This document shows, piece by piece, positions 6,781 through 18,719 of a stretch of 23,158 bases of DNA. The notes under the pieces are model-generated. The model was not told the DNA's origin and ran no database searches. It saw only the letters and a list, made by a program, of their open reading frames with translations. Each line of letters starts with the position of its first letter. The stretch's first letter is position 1. Position numbers and translations under genes: made by a program. Source of the stretch: Haplomitrium mnioides (taxonomy: Eukaryota > Marchantiophyta > Haplomitriopsida > Calobryales); contig JBNGIS010010782.1 of NCBI GenBank assembly GCA_049999725.1, forward strand, positions 1 to 23,158. Reading direction: 5' to 3'.

Positions 6781-9700
6781 ATGATCTCTGTGCAGAGGTT
6801 GGTCGAGAGCACTGGGAAGCAGTTCTACTTAGTTGAGTACCGTCTACCTGATGGAAAGGTGCCGTGTATCACAAGATCGATAAAATTTCGTTGCAACGCT
6901 CGAGGCTTCGAAGATTCTGATGCGCGGGCTCGGGCTCTTCGGTTTGCGATTACTACCGATACCCTTCCTGCCTTTCGTACTTTTCTCTTCAACGAAACAG
7001 ATGGCTTATCTCTAGGCGGAAGAGGTGACGCATCTGTCAATCCGATGGGGGGTAGGTTGGATACGTTGTTGGCTTTGGGATCACTACAGGATGTTCCTAG
7101 AAGGAGGATTAGATCTTATGTCTGCGTGCGTCAGAATAGGCTGACAGGGCTCCGATTTGTCGTAGCTATAGCAAGGCTTGATAGTGGGCACTTGCGTGCA
7201 ATTTCTTTCCAAGATCACAGCCTCGGAGGAGCGGTTGTGGACGATGATGAAGGGTTGAAGAAGGCATTGAGGTTTCTTCGCGGGGTGGCGTTTGAGTGCT
7301 GGCGTAAAGAGGCTGTGCATGAGTTGATGACGAGGGACCGAGAACCTCTTGGCAATAGAAGGGAGCGGGCTCTCAAGCATGTAAGTGCTTTCGTGGAGAT
7401 AGAAGCTGGTGAAAAGGTGGATTGCGACTGTGGCAGAAACCGTAGCAGAGGACTTATGGTGGCTTGTGAGCGCTGTGGAGCCTGGGAACACGCTGAATGC
7501 CAAGGTTTTCGCTCGGACAAGCAGGTATTTCCTCTGCCCCTTAATTTCTTCTGATAGTTTTTTGGTAACCAACCGGGTCTGCAGTCGTACCCTGCTAGTC
7601 TTCAAGCACATCAGGTGCATTTAGCTCAGATCAGTAGCGAATATCTTGTTCTGCTTGTTTTCCTACGAGGCTCCTATGATCTTTAGGATTTCGTCCTGAG
7701 TTTATTTGTTTTGTGTCTTGGACTGAGCGTCGTCAGTGGTTGGTGCGATTGTGTTGACGAAGAAATCCATTTTCACCTGAGAACTTGGTGCCACGCGTTA
7801 GCTAAGGAAGTATGCCCATATCGTAGATCGTCCAATGGGTTGAGCTGTTGTCATGCCTCTGGAGGATCGTCAGCTATCCTTAATTTTCAGATCTGACCCG
7901 ATGCAGTCCATTTTCTAGACGGTGGCACTGGGTGGTAGTGAGTGCCTTCATTTGCGGATACTACAGGATGTAGTGGGCAATGTAAACTGAAGCTTGTGAA
8001 GTATGTGGGCGGGTTGCTTCTGGGTAGTCTTGCAAGTTTAAACGGTTTGTGTTTCTATCTTGCAGATACCTGCGGATTACATTTGCTCGGCATGTATGAG
8101 GGCGGACAGGGAGGATGTTGTTGTCATCAGGTTGGATGAACAGGTTAGTCCCAGGCAACACGACAGCTTCAGAGTTGAAGCCGGATCTTTTTTAACAGGG
8201 AATTGCAGGAATCTCACAGGATGACAGGGACAGGATATGTTCTGGTCTGAGGGACGTTAATTTAGAGAGATAGTTATCCTCCGCGGAGCTGGATAACTGC
8301 AGGATTACTTACCTAGAAATTTTAAATGGTGACGACCTGGAGAAATGGACTGTCGCTGTCTTGTCTTTTGCTTGGCTAGTAGGACAGGGATATGTCAGGT
8401 TGAGGAAATCATACAGGGGTGGATGGATGCATTACTCCTTTGGGCCTGTAATGCAGGGCAGCCGTAGACACGTTTGTTCCTCAGACACCTTTTGGTTTTA
8501 GGCTGCAGCAACAGAAATTTTTGGTTATGGTGCCAGCTGCCTGGCTTGGAGTCAAAGGAGTTTCATAGACCTTTTAATGAAGATAACCCGGCAGCCTCAA
8601 GGTAATGGCCTCCAGATGCAGTCACTGGCGGGCTATTATCTGCTTGTGGCTAAAGATGTAGCTATCATATGTGTGCATGAGTAGGCTTCTGACACAATTC
8701 TCTGCAAGTGGTTTCAGTTGCTAAGATTTATCTTATTGTGTTCAGGGAGAGTGTGGGAGCTTGCAGCTCGAGGATCTTTGGACGGAGGCAAAGAATAGAG
8801 ATACTGAAGGAGAAAATCCAGTTTGTTGTATCTGTGGGTGTGAAGATAATCAAGATTTTGAAGCCATGGTAAGTTCTCTGGCCCATTACATGTCAAGGTT
8901 CGTTCTACTAAAATTTGTATGTTGGAATCTGTCTGGCCATGGTACCTTTTTCTATTTGTCTTACTTCTTATTGTACTGTGAGGCCAGATTCATCCTCCAT
9001 CTGAACACACGTGTGAAGGAGGATTGGCTGTAGCACATCCAAGCTGCTATGCAGCTGCTCAACATCTGTCACATAAAGTCTGGGCAAGACAAGTGGCAGC
9101 AGCTGGGATTTGTCACATATGTGGGAGCAGATTTTCTGGTTCACCAAGTTTGAATGGTGAGCGCCACACTGTTCCTGGTTTCACAGTTCCTCAAGCTAAA
9201 TTGATGTCTAAAGGTCCAACCTCTCCAAGTCAGTCTTCTCAGAACAGGAGCTCCAGAAGATCTGCTAAAGCAGATCATTCAAGCAGAGGAGTGAAGAGGC
9301 TGAGGAGTGCTTTAACAAATGGAGGTACTGTTGTTAAGACAGAAGTTGTTGAGAAAAAGCTGGTAAAGAATGCCAAGGATGAGGAAGCTGAAAGCCATAC
9401 AGTTCACAGTGGTGCAGTGAAGTCCGAAGTTATTTCACCCAACTCCAATAAGGTATGGTTAACATGAATGGTATAGCTAGAGCGCTTTTTCTAGAAAATT
9501 TTCACGGAACTAGGTGTTCTTGCCATTAGTACTGGCCTTTGTTTAGTTGAAATTGCTTGTGGTCATGATGATTGTGTTTTCTGTTACCAGGTGGGTTTAA
9601 CAGCTTTAGGACGACGATTTGGGGATACAACAGTCACTGTGCCTATTAAGAAGCGAAAGTTTCAGATGCTGGAAGTTTCTCGATCGCCTTCTCCTCCCAA

Positions 9701-12700
9701 GTCCCCTTCACCTCCCCCCAAGGTAGATGGGATGGAGAAGGATTTTGTAGATAGACATTCATTGTCAATCTCTGAAAAAGAGCAGGGTCAAGTTTCAGAG
9801 GACTCAGAGATGGCTGAGGGTGGCTTTCTGGATGCTCCTCCAATTTTAAATGTAGCTGCTGGCAATGAGAGTGGCTTGAGACAAACTAGTAGTACAAGAG
9901 AGTCTGCAGAGCAAGAGTCGAGGTCGACTATGAGAGTGATGTCGGATGAGGAAGCTGCCACTCTCTTAAATCTAGTTGCAGTTGGAAAAGGATGTAAGCC
10001 TAAAGGTAAAACTTTGGATACTGGTTCAGAGAGAACTGTGATGAAGCAAGGTGTTGCAACTGAGAAAGCTGGTAATTCTATAGGAGTGGGTTGTAGTATT
10101 TCCCATAACAAGATGGAAGGTGACAATGTAGTAGCAAGGGTGCTGATTAAGGCACAATCTGACAGTACAGAACTTTCCCATAATAGTACTAGGATGGCAA
10201 GTCACCAGACCTCCATGAAAGACGAGAACTGTCGAAGACAAACGTGTCTGATGACCAAGAAATCTGATGCCATTGATAGAGGCTTGGTACCTGATGAATC
10301 CGATCACATGAAACATATTGATGCTAATGTGACTAGTACTCTTGGTGATTTCCAAGAAACACAGGCTACCTATTCAGTTGAACTGGAAAGCATGCAGCCT
10401 GCATCAACTGTTCCAGCAATAGGCCTTGTCAGCAAGGTAGCTAGTCTAGGAGCTGATGCAAGCCTTGGCCTGAAAGGTGCTAGTCAAGAAGCCAAGTGCT
10501 CTGGATCTGCAACTGCAGAAGGTGATCACAATTCAGTCAGTACTGAGAAAAAAGACTCAACACTAGCGACTGCCGGTCAAAGCCATAGTCAGAGTCACAG
10601 CCAAAGTCACAGCCGTGATGATAGGCGACACTGGGACTTGAATATGGACATGGAAGAATGGGACAGGTCACCTGGTGAGGAGACGGACATTAATTCAGTT
10701 GGAGTTTCAGATACTGCCATGAATGTGAGTTCTGCTGTGGTCTCCAGGGAAGAGAAAAGTAATTCCTCTCATTGGGACTATGAAAACAAACTGGTTATGA
10801 AATCATGTACCTCAGCTTCAGGGCTGGTGGTGTGTGGTGGTGATCAGAGTGATGATTTATCTACTAGGGGCCTCAAGGATAGAGGAAAGGCCTGTGATTT
10901 TGCCGCTGTTGAAAGCCAAGTTGCAAAATCCTCCTCTGAGACTAAAGAGCCCACTAGTTTTGTTAAGGAAGCTTCTGTGTATTCCGACTCAGACATGAAG
11001 CGAGTAGAAGGTGACCCAGTTGTTACTGATCCTCACAGAGCAGATACACTTCCTATGGAGAGTTGCAGCAATGATATCCAAAGAGTGAGCTCTCCTCGTG
11101 ACATCCTTTGTATGACTAAATCGGAGCAGGTTGATCAAACAATTGCCCATCAAGAAGACAATGAGCAGGCAGATGAGGATGTTGAGGTGGAAGAAGAGGA
11201 AGATAAAATGCAAGAGGATGAACAAAGAGAAATTGATGGCAACAGGAATGGCATCTCGTTGAATGCAGAAAATGATTGTTCAGGTGTCCATACTGATGTG
11301 AGAGATGGACTTAATGAAGATGAACCTGGTCCTAGTATCGGTATTGATATTGATACATACCCTGACCCTGAGGTGAAAAGAGCTGTACATGATGTGAAAC
11401 GAGATGAAGTGGAAGGAGAGAATGCCAAAGTTACTAGGCAAAAGAATGTTGATGATAGTTTAAATGCTGTTGAGTTAGGCAATGTAAATTACGAAAGAGA
11501 GTTTGTTGGTTATGATGCCTCTGATGAGGAAGAGGAAGCTGCTACTAATGTGGATAAAGTACTACCTGATACTTCAGACAAAGGGCACTCTACAGAATTT
11601 CAGAGTGGAGGAAGTCCTCAAGTATGGGGTATGGATGCTGGTGAGGAAATTGAGGCAGAGCATGTTGATTATGATGACTCAGAGGACTCAAGAGAAGGTG
11701 AAGAACTAGCAGATGAAAGAAATGAGAATGAGTGGAGAGATGATGAAGCAACCGTTATCTCTCCGGAAGTGCAGGTAAATATTCATGACAAGTGTGCAGA
11801 TGCTGATCCTCTCCAAAGTGAGACATTGGGAGCGAATGTTGATACCCATCTTGAGACTGGCCTTCATGATGGTGAAGAACACACAGATAATCATATGCAA
11901 ACGGAATATGTGCATACAGAACCAAAGCTACAGTCCTTGCAAGGAAAGTGTAACTTGACAGAAGAGTCAGCTATTGATGTACCAGAAACACAAAAAGGGT
12001 CTCCCTTGGGTAGGCAAGGTAGCAATGCAAAAGATGATTTGTACAGGGAGGTAACTGATCTGAAATTAGATGAGCATGAAGATACCAACAAAAGGGATGA
12101 GAAACATGTTCAGGATGACACAGACACATCTGCCCTGTTGCCTGGGTCATTGAAAAGAGAAGGCCAAGGTCGAACAAGATCCTCTGGCTGGGATCAGCTA
12201 CCAGAGGGGTTTGACAAAGCAGAAGATGCTCTCCGTGCAGCAAAGGAAAATCCGGGTCGTGGTGGAAGGGGAACTCCTTGGGTTGGTGCCAACGGAAGAG
12301 GAGGATGTATAAGTCCTCGAGGAGGTCCTACAAGTAGCAGGTTTGGGAGGGGCTTGTCCATGCGAAGTGATACTTCAGGTGATAGGGTGAGGTCTGAAGA
12401 TTCATGGAGCAGAGAAGATCACCACCGAGGTATCCGGTAAGCATGGTCAAGTAGAATTTCGTTGGTCTTGTTATTTTAGCAACGTCTGTTTTTTATTGGG
12501 CTTTTAAGCATCTGTGGGGTTTGATACATTGTGCTGTAAGCACTATGTGGTTGACTACTTGTGTTTCTAAGGAGTTGAATGCCATGTGTCTCGTGCAGAG
12601 TTGAAGACAATGTTGAAATAAGCCCAAGAATGGCATCTCCTAGGGAAACTGGACGTGGTAGAATCCGGGGAAGAGGAGGGTCTCCTGTAATTCGCGGAAG

Positions 12701-14231
12701 AGGGCGGATGGATTCATGGATGGAGAGTCCAAGTGGGCCTCCAAGCCCATGGGTGCCAAATCGCCATTTATCTCCTCCTGGTCGGTATGGCGATGGAGTA
12801 GGATTTGGTCCACGTGGCCCAGCGAATGCTGCTGCAGTGGCTGCAGCAAAAGTTGAAAGCAGTGGATTTGTTGTTGCTCCTGATGGTACTGTCACCAAAG
12901 CAGGTCCGTTGGGTCGGGGACCCCCACGTCCATTTCAAGGGGGAGGTAGAACTGGCAGGGGAGCAATGTTTAATATGGGCAGAGGTGGGCCTGGAATGGG
13001 TGCAGGGATGAATTTAGGACTTAGGGTGGGTATGGGAATGGGAAGAGGGGGCATGGGTATGGGTCCTGGGATGGGTATGAATATGGGTATGAGTATGGGA
13101 ATGGGATTGGGTGTTGGACCAGGCATGGGCATGGGTTTACCTGGACGTGGTGGACCAGGTGGCCGGGGAATGGTGGAAAGATTCAGTGGTCCAAATTACA
13201 GTCATAGCCTAGTTGGTGTTCCTATGATGGAGAACTCTTCTGGCAGGCGGGGAAGTTCCCATGGAGATTATTCTGAAGGTTGGAACAGAAGGGACGAGCA
13301 GAGCTCTTCCCCCAGAAGGCAAAGAAGTTCATCTGGAAGGATATCTCGGTCACACACTCAATCCAGATCAAGATCAAGAACAAGGTCTCCTAGACTCAAA
13401 ACTCCTCCAAGGCCAGCTAATAGCAGTGGGAGTGGTGGTGAGGTTCTGGGCAAAAGTAGCAAGAAGCGTAGTCTGACACCTGTAACACATAAGTCAGAAG
13501 TAAAAATGGAAAAGGCAGAATCTTCTCCTTCAAGGAAGTCAGTACCTCCTCCACCTAAACTCCCATTACCTCCACCCCCACCACGAAGTCAGCGGTCTCC
13601 TCCAGCTGGTTTGAAAAGGTTGACCGATACAAAGAGAGATGGGGACCGACCTAGGTCAAGGGATGGTGACAGACACAAAGACAGGGAAAGAGAACGAGAA
13701 CGGTCATCAACTAGGATTCGGACTCCCCCTAGAAGGACTTCACCACATGTAGTTCATGGGTCAGCTTTGATGGATGAACGCGATCGCCAATTGCTGGCTG
13801 GAATCAGACATGTGTCCCCCAATGTGAGACATAGACCAAGTGAAATCTCTGTTTCAAATGCTGCTGGTTCTAGTCGAGATTCCCCTCCCCTCACTAGCTC
13901 TGTAGGAAGAGTAGTAGAAGGAGGTGGAGATATTAAAAGATCCTCAGGAGATGAATGTGGGGACAGCAAAGCTCATGCTAGTAGAAGGGATGATACAGGA
14001 TCAAAAGGAGACCAACGAAGCAGTAAAGACTCATCTAGAGGAGACAGAGAGCGGAGAATTGAGGTGAGTTCTCGAAGAGACTCTGGAAGAGATAGGGAGG
14101 AGGAGAAGAGAGAAGGAAGCAAGTTGAATTACAGTGCCAATTCAAGGGAGGGTAGGTCTAGTTCTAGTATAAAGTACAACAGAGATTGTGATGATGATGT
14201 GGCACCACGAAGAAGAAGACCCTCCCCCTAG
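6781..14231 (+). CDS. PHD-finger protein with acidic middle and Arg/Ser-rich tail, 6 exons, 1,962 aa
   Basis: Exons: 6781-7524, 8066-8143, 8746-8868, 8988-9452, 9591-12436, 12599-14231. All introns are GT-AG (phases 0,0,0,0,2) and the frame stays open to TAG at 14229. The N-terminal 200 residues are globular but unrecognised. Residues 215-258 form a PHD finger (C215, C217, C229, C232, H237, C240, C255, C258), split by intron 1. Residues 301-360 hold a second cluster: C301-C304, C306, C324, H332-C335, C357-C360, resembling an extended-PHD half. KKRK at 490-493 precedes SP repeats. Also seen are SHSQ repeats (about 801-812), HWDLNMDMEEWD (about 817), acidic runs (about 995-1015, 1111, 1160), GWDQLPEGFD (about 1336), RGRGG motifs (about 1430), GFVVAPDGT (about 1505), Gly/Met-rich 1540-1610, RS-rich 1666-1690 and polyproline about 1740. 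A nuclear histone-tail reader linked to RNA processing is inferred. I recall similar large plant proteins but not a name. Confidence 0.87.
12960..13172 (+). repeat. Coding Gly/Met microrepeat (GMGM-type)
   Basis: Within exon 6 the DNA is a purine-rich imperfect GGXATG repeat, translated as alternating Gly and Met with some Arg, Pro and Leu (about residues 1540-1610). It reads as a low-complexity, probably disordered segment; the antisense strand gives a Pro/Ile repeat that is a shadow. Confidence 0.85.
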
Positions 14232-14575
14232 TCTCAGTTCAGTTCTAGTTTTAGTGGTAGGGTATTGCGATAGACAGTTGCCCATTTTTAGGGGTGACTT
14301 TGATTCTCAAATGATTGAGCGGTAAGGTAAGTTTGTGTAAGTAAATTGAGTCATTTTTTCCTTCATTTGCTTTATATACGTGGTGCAAAACTTTGCACTG
14401 CAATTTGTCACTTGTCAACCTTTGCAGCAGGATCTGATGGACGCCCAGGTCTATCTAGTTTTTCATTCAATAATTACACAATAAAATGTGCAATTGGGAG
14501 CTTGGCAATTTGTTCATTACAATCAAAACTCGTGGGTCTCTCTGATATAAATAAAACTTAGAATCTATAACATCG
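14232..14575 (+). other. Probable 3' UTR of the PHD gene, with intron and poly(A) signals
   Basis: A strong donor, AAG|GTAAGT at 14326/14327, and an acceptor, CCTTTGCAG ending at 14427, define a likely 101-bp intron (14327-14427); CAG at 14428-14430 is an alternative acceptor. AATAAA occurs at 14480-14485 and 14550-14555 and would suit polyadenylation near 14500-14580. The donor lies 95 bases after the stop codon, beyond the 50-55 base limit usually associated with nonsense-mediated decay. Confidence 0.5.
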
Positions 14576-14718
14576 CATGTTAGTGGTCAACAATTGGAGT
14601 GCCTAATGGGCAAAATTTTGACCTATTGTGATATGTTTGGGCACAAGTGAAATGAAGGATGTCTCAAGCTTGACAGATTTTGAATAGTTAGGAATTGCTG
14701 GGTGTCATCATGATTGAA

Positions 14719-14826
14719 TTTTCCGTTTACTTTCAGGAAGTGGCAGAAACTGAGTTTTCCGTTTACTTTCAGGAAGTGGCAGAAACTGAGTTTTCCATTT
14801 ACTTTAGGAAAGTGGTGGAAACTCAC
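14719..14826. repeat. 36-bp tandem repeat, three copies
   Basis: The unit TTTTCCGTTTACTTTCAGGA plus AGTGGCAGAAACTGAG occupies 14719-14754 and 14755-14790 identically, then 14791-14826 with several changes. An isolated partial copy (GGAAAGTGGCAGAAACT) occurs at 15496-15512. Confidence 0.93.
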
Positions 14827-16077
14827 TACTAAGATTGATCATGGAAACTGACAAATCTAGCACGAAGTTAAGACAGCTTGTCACTGTTACACATGATGAA
14901 GGTTGAATAGTCTGAAACTTTGTGTCTGACTATTGTCTGACAGGACATTGTGAAGGCTGCACACTCTATGTGTTGGGTAGTTGTGATGTGTGCAGTTTTT
15001 TCCTAGACTATTGCAGCTTTCATTTATTTGTTTTTGTGGCTAGATTACTCTCCACAACTTCATAACTAAATGTTTTGGGCCATCATTGGAGTACATGAGG
15101 AGCCAAATTTTGACCTCTACCTCTACATATACCCAGTTTGCTTGTGCTGTTTAGTGTGTATTATGTTCAGGCTGCCGAAGGCCCCTATCTGGAAGGGTTT
15201 TGTTGGAGGGTTGTCTTGGAGGTTTGATTACACCCACAGGCCTTGAAAAACAGGGTTGGTGTCAATATTGCCACCCTTGGCGAATGGCAAAAAAATAGGA
15301 CCCAACCAGTGCAAGCAAGGGAGCCAATCTGATGCTCAGACAATGGACGGTTCTTGATTCTGGATTTCTCCTATAGTTGAATGCTAGGCAACATCATTCA
15401 GAGTTGTCCTGTTTCTGTTATGAAGAATAATAGCCAAATCTCAGGGAGGAGCTATGCCCATGACTTTGAATTTAGCGTTGTGCATTTTCTATTTTGGAAA
15501 GTGGCAGAAACTCGATCTGAATTATTGTAGTTGTATGTTATTGAAAGTGTGACGTTCAAAGGCTATTCAGATTGATCTAATGTTTGTGTTGCTAATTTTT
15601 ACTCTATGATGGTCTGTACCAGGTGGGTTATAAGATTGTGACTTTTCTTTAATCAGGAGACGACTGAAAAGCTGACAATTAGACGTCCACTGTTCTCTTC
15701 TTTTGCTTATTTGGTCTTTTGAAGGAGCTAAGTATTCTTGCTTTTGGAAACTACACCGCACATTTGGGACAGATCTAATGGTTGTAGGGTTTTTCCTAGA
15801 CTATTCGCATTACCATCAAATGTTTGTGTGGCTTTTTTACTGGTGGTTTGTAGGATGTGGGTTGTCAGTCGCTTTTGCATAGGAGACTACCTAGACTCAC
15901 ATTTCATTCTCTTAGTCTGCCGCCTTGATGCTTCTCAGCCCCGAAGAAGAGTTTCAGATTCTCTAGCTCTAAGAAACTACCGGGCAGTTTGGAACATACC
16001 AAACTGGCAGTGCCACAAATACATGAGACAGCGGTTTAAACTTCAGGTTTTCATCATCAAGATTCTTGCACCAATGG

Positions 16078-16156
16078 TTCTGCCTTCACCGGCAGAATTG
16101 TCACCTGTCTTCATTAATGTTTCTGAAGAAAAGGTGTTTCATTCATCTGAAACACC
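16078..16156. other. Two small hairpins
   Basis: TTCTGCC-TTCACC-GGCAGAA at about 16078-16097 and GGTGTTTC-ATTCATCT-GAAACACC at 16133-16156 are perfect inverted repeats of 7 and 8 bp. Their role is unknown. Confidence 0.5.
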
Positions 16157-16208
16157 AGTTGTTGGCATGATTCCCCCTCTAAATGAGCTTGGTTTCATCA
16201 ATAGCTAG

Positions 16209-16929
16209 AAAGTTTGCTTGGAATTTGAAGTTGGAAGGAGGGATGAACTACGGCTCCATTTTCTTTATTTAAAAAGAGAATCTTGATTGATGCGATCTCG
16301 AAGTTTTCCTTCCTGGATAAGATTATGCCATTTATTTACTGTTGGGTAAAGCAAGTTACTCTTGTTGGAAAAGGTTAGTATTTCTATCCAGTGTGGAACA
16401 TATTAGATTTTACTGTGTCACAAAGTACTTTAGATGTTTTCAATTGGATTCATGTGATAGAACTCTGGTAGAATGAAAGTTAGGGCAGGTGAGATAATAT
16501 GTAGTTATTATATGTTATATTATGTCAGAACACTTTGTGTAAATATTGAATGAATGGTAAAATAGTTTGTTTTATATTAATTATGGTTGGTTACATAGCA
16601 GCAACAACTTTGTTGGGGAATGTTGGGAAATGTAGAAAAAACAAATCGTGGGTTTCTTAGTTCATGAATTATTTACTTATGCATGGAGGGTTAACCTTTC
16701 CATCAATATATCTTCTATATAAATCTCCTCATAAATGAGTGATAATAATGATTATGAAAAAAAAGAGAAAGAACACAACCATTGAAATGTGTAGATAACA
16801 TGTATAGAAAATAAATCCAAATAATAAAAAAATTTCAAATGACTAATAAAAGTGATAGTAGACTTAGTCCAATTTAGTTCCAATGAATATTAGTTAGTGC
16901 TAATATATATGATATAGTGTTTCATGATT
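16209..16929. other. AT-rich intergenic stretch, no feature seen
   Basis: Strongly AT-rich, with A-runs and TATA-like words but no open frame, RNA gene or recognisable repeat. The left (3') LTR of element B could be hidden here, but I could not identify its TG and CA ends. Confidence 0.5.
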
Positions 16930-18420
16930 CTTGTTGAAGAACTATCTTTGGCCTCTTGTTCCATTGCTCCTACATCTCCAATCGGAGTACGTACTTGATG
17001 ACAAGTCTCAATGCTTACTCAACTCTCTTTACTTCACTTTTGTGAGACCTTTGTAGCAATTATTTCCACTCCAAAAATTTCTTTCTCATTTGTTGAGGGA
17101 GTTAGAGAAGGTACAACTAAGTTGGGTTCTTTTGCATCTTGTTTCAGGTTCTTTTGAGTTGTGTCTACTTGCTTGAGAATTTGCTCCCAGTTTTCTTCTC
17201 CCTAATTTACAACCTCCAAATCCACCGTATCAATGGCATGATTTCCATCTGGTCTTGTAGACGCAATAAGATATGATGGCGTTCCTTCTCCACTTGAAAC
17301 TACGATAAGTGTTGGCTTGACTCGTGGGATTGGGATCTAAATGTCCCTAGTTTCAGTTTGAGTGTGTTTAACATGCTTTAGATATGGTTGATCTATAATC
17401 CACAATTCTTCCTCTTCCAATTGTTTTGGATCTGTTACAGTTATGACCTAACATTTTTGCCTCGGCTTGCTTGGGACCCCATCGGTCTATATTGTTTCAT
17501 CGGGTGTTACTTTTCTCTCTTGCTCTAGCATCTATTTCTCATGATTGATACAAAGCCCGCAAGTCTCTAACTGGTGCAATACAAACAACGCGAACCATAT
17601 GATTGGATTTTTAGACCAAGATTATTCGAAATATCTGGTGATCTTTTCTGTAAAGAAATCCACCAACCTCTTGGTGTGGCCTCTCCAAGCATTCAAAAGT
17701 AAGACTAATCCCGCCTTGGTTACATAACAAAAGTTTTGTTGGAATAGAATATAGGCAAAAATTTGAATTAACTCTTGAAGGAGCGGATCCTTGATCTCCT
17801 AGATTTTTAATCCGTCGTTTGTAATGCTAGACCCTACTACCAGAGAAGCTAGATGCTCATCGCTCTTCAAGATCCGCTCTAGGCATTTTGTTTTTGGCAA
17901 TCCATTGATCTTTTGGATGGCTTTTTCTATAAATTGCAGCAACTATTTCTTCAATAGTAAAAGAACCTCTCCGTCCATGATATCAATTTGCGTTATTTCC
18001 TCCTTCCGAAAGGCATTGCTGATGTCTAGTTCCTACATCTACCCTACAGATTCCCAAAAGCCTCTTCTTGGCAAACATTTCCACATATCATAAGTGATCT
18101 TTGGAATATAGAATATCTTTACTCGCTTGCATGGTGCAAAGGCAATTCTTTTTGCTCTCTCTCTTCTCATTTCCTTCTTTGGCAATGGTGCTGGATTCCT
18201 CTGTTCAAATGCTCCCTCTTCTTTGATTTGACAAAATAACAAGCTTTTTTGTTCGTATCTTCATGTAGCAATCTTAGTTCCTCTGCGTACTCTTGATATG
18301 ATGTCTAACTTACCGTAAAAAATGAACTTTCAAGACTCTCGCGGTTGTTTAACCACTCTTCTTCATTATGATTCATATGGCGCCTTTCCGCAGTTTGTCA
18401 TTAGTACACAGTCTGATTGC
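16930..18420 (-). pseudogene. Unrecognised decayed minus-strand coding region, transposon-associated
   Basis: Read right to left, long protein-like runs recur in changing frames. Examples are YQEYAEELRLLHEDTNKK near 18290, KRIAFAPCKRVKIFYIPKIT near 18120, TKAGLVLLLNAWRGHTKRLV near 17690, a stretch near 17580 containing FALFVLHQLETCG, and one near 17330 containing VKPTLIVVSSGEGTPSYLI. Composition is protein-like and biased, but stops and frameshifts interrupt it throughout. It lies directly after the integrase C-terminus of element B on the same strand, so it could be an extra 3' ORF of that element or the gag-like part of another. I do not recognise the family. Confidence 0.5.
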
Positions 18421-18719
18421 GATTTAACGGATTGAGTTTCGATATATCTCTGAAACATCTTTTTTGAACAGCTTCCACTACCTGACTTCGGAATCTTATA
18501 AGTTCATATCTCTTGCTTTATCTCCAAAAACAACATCTGACTCCTTTTCATCTCTTAATCACCAATTGAGCAGGGTTTCAAAGTTTCTTCATTCCTTCTA
18601 CAACTTTTTATTCATTTTTTTTTCCAAATAAACAGGCTAAAATGGCCATTTCTGATTTTTTTCCTTCCAAAAACCTTCTCACATATTCCTCGTCTCTATT
18701 GCGCATTGTCCTTGCAAGC

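Larger units (their letters stand above)
14576..16208. other. Non-coding downstream region with internal duplications
   Basis: No convincing gene. It has a 36-bp tandem repeat at 14719-14826 and several diverged direct duplications: 14592-14634 with 15083-15116, 14996-15012 with 15790-15805, and 15576-15670 with 15811-15895. A plus-strand open frame of about 156 codons (15738-16208) lacks an initial ATG and any motif. It could be an extended or alternative 3' UTR, a non-coding RNA, or old repeats. Confidence 0.45.

Noticed and set aside
9646-13969. Many antisense and alternate-frame open frames across exons 5 and 6, including the Pro/Ile repeat at 12935-13132
   Set aside because: Shadows of the long coding exons and their low-complexity repeats.
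14623-14826. Minus-strand frame with a repeated KVNGKLSFCHFL peptide
   Set aside because: The repeat arises because the 36-bp DNA unit is divisible by three; no start context or conserved domain.
14719-14826. CRISPR-like array
   Set aside because: Units are directly adjacent without spacers, and this is a plant nuclear sequence.
15738-16208. 156-codon open frame downstream of the PHD gene
   Set aside because: Begins with TTG, no motif, overlaps a diverged non-coding duplication; not supported as a gene.
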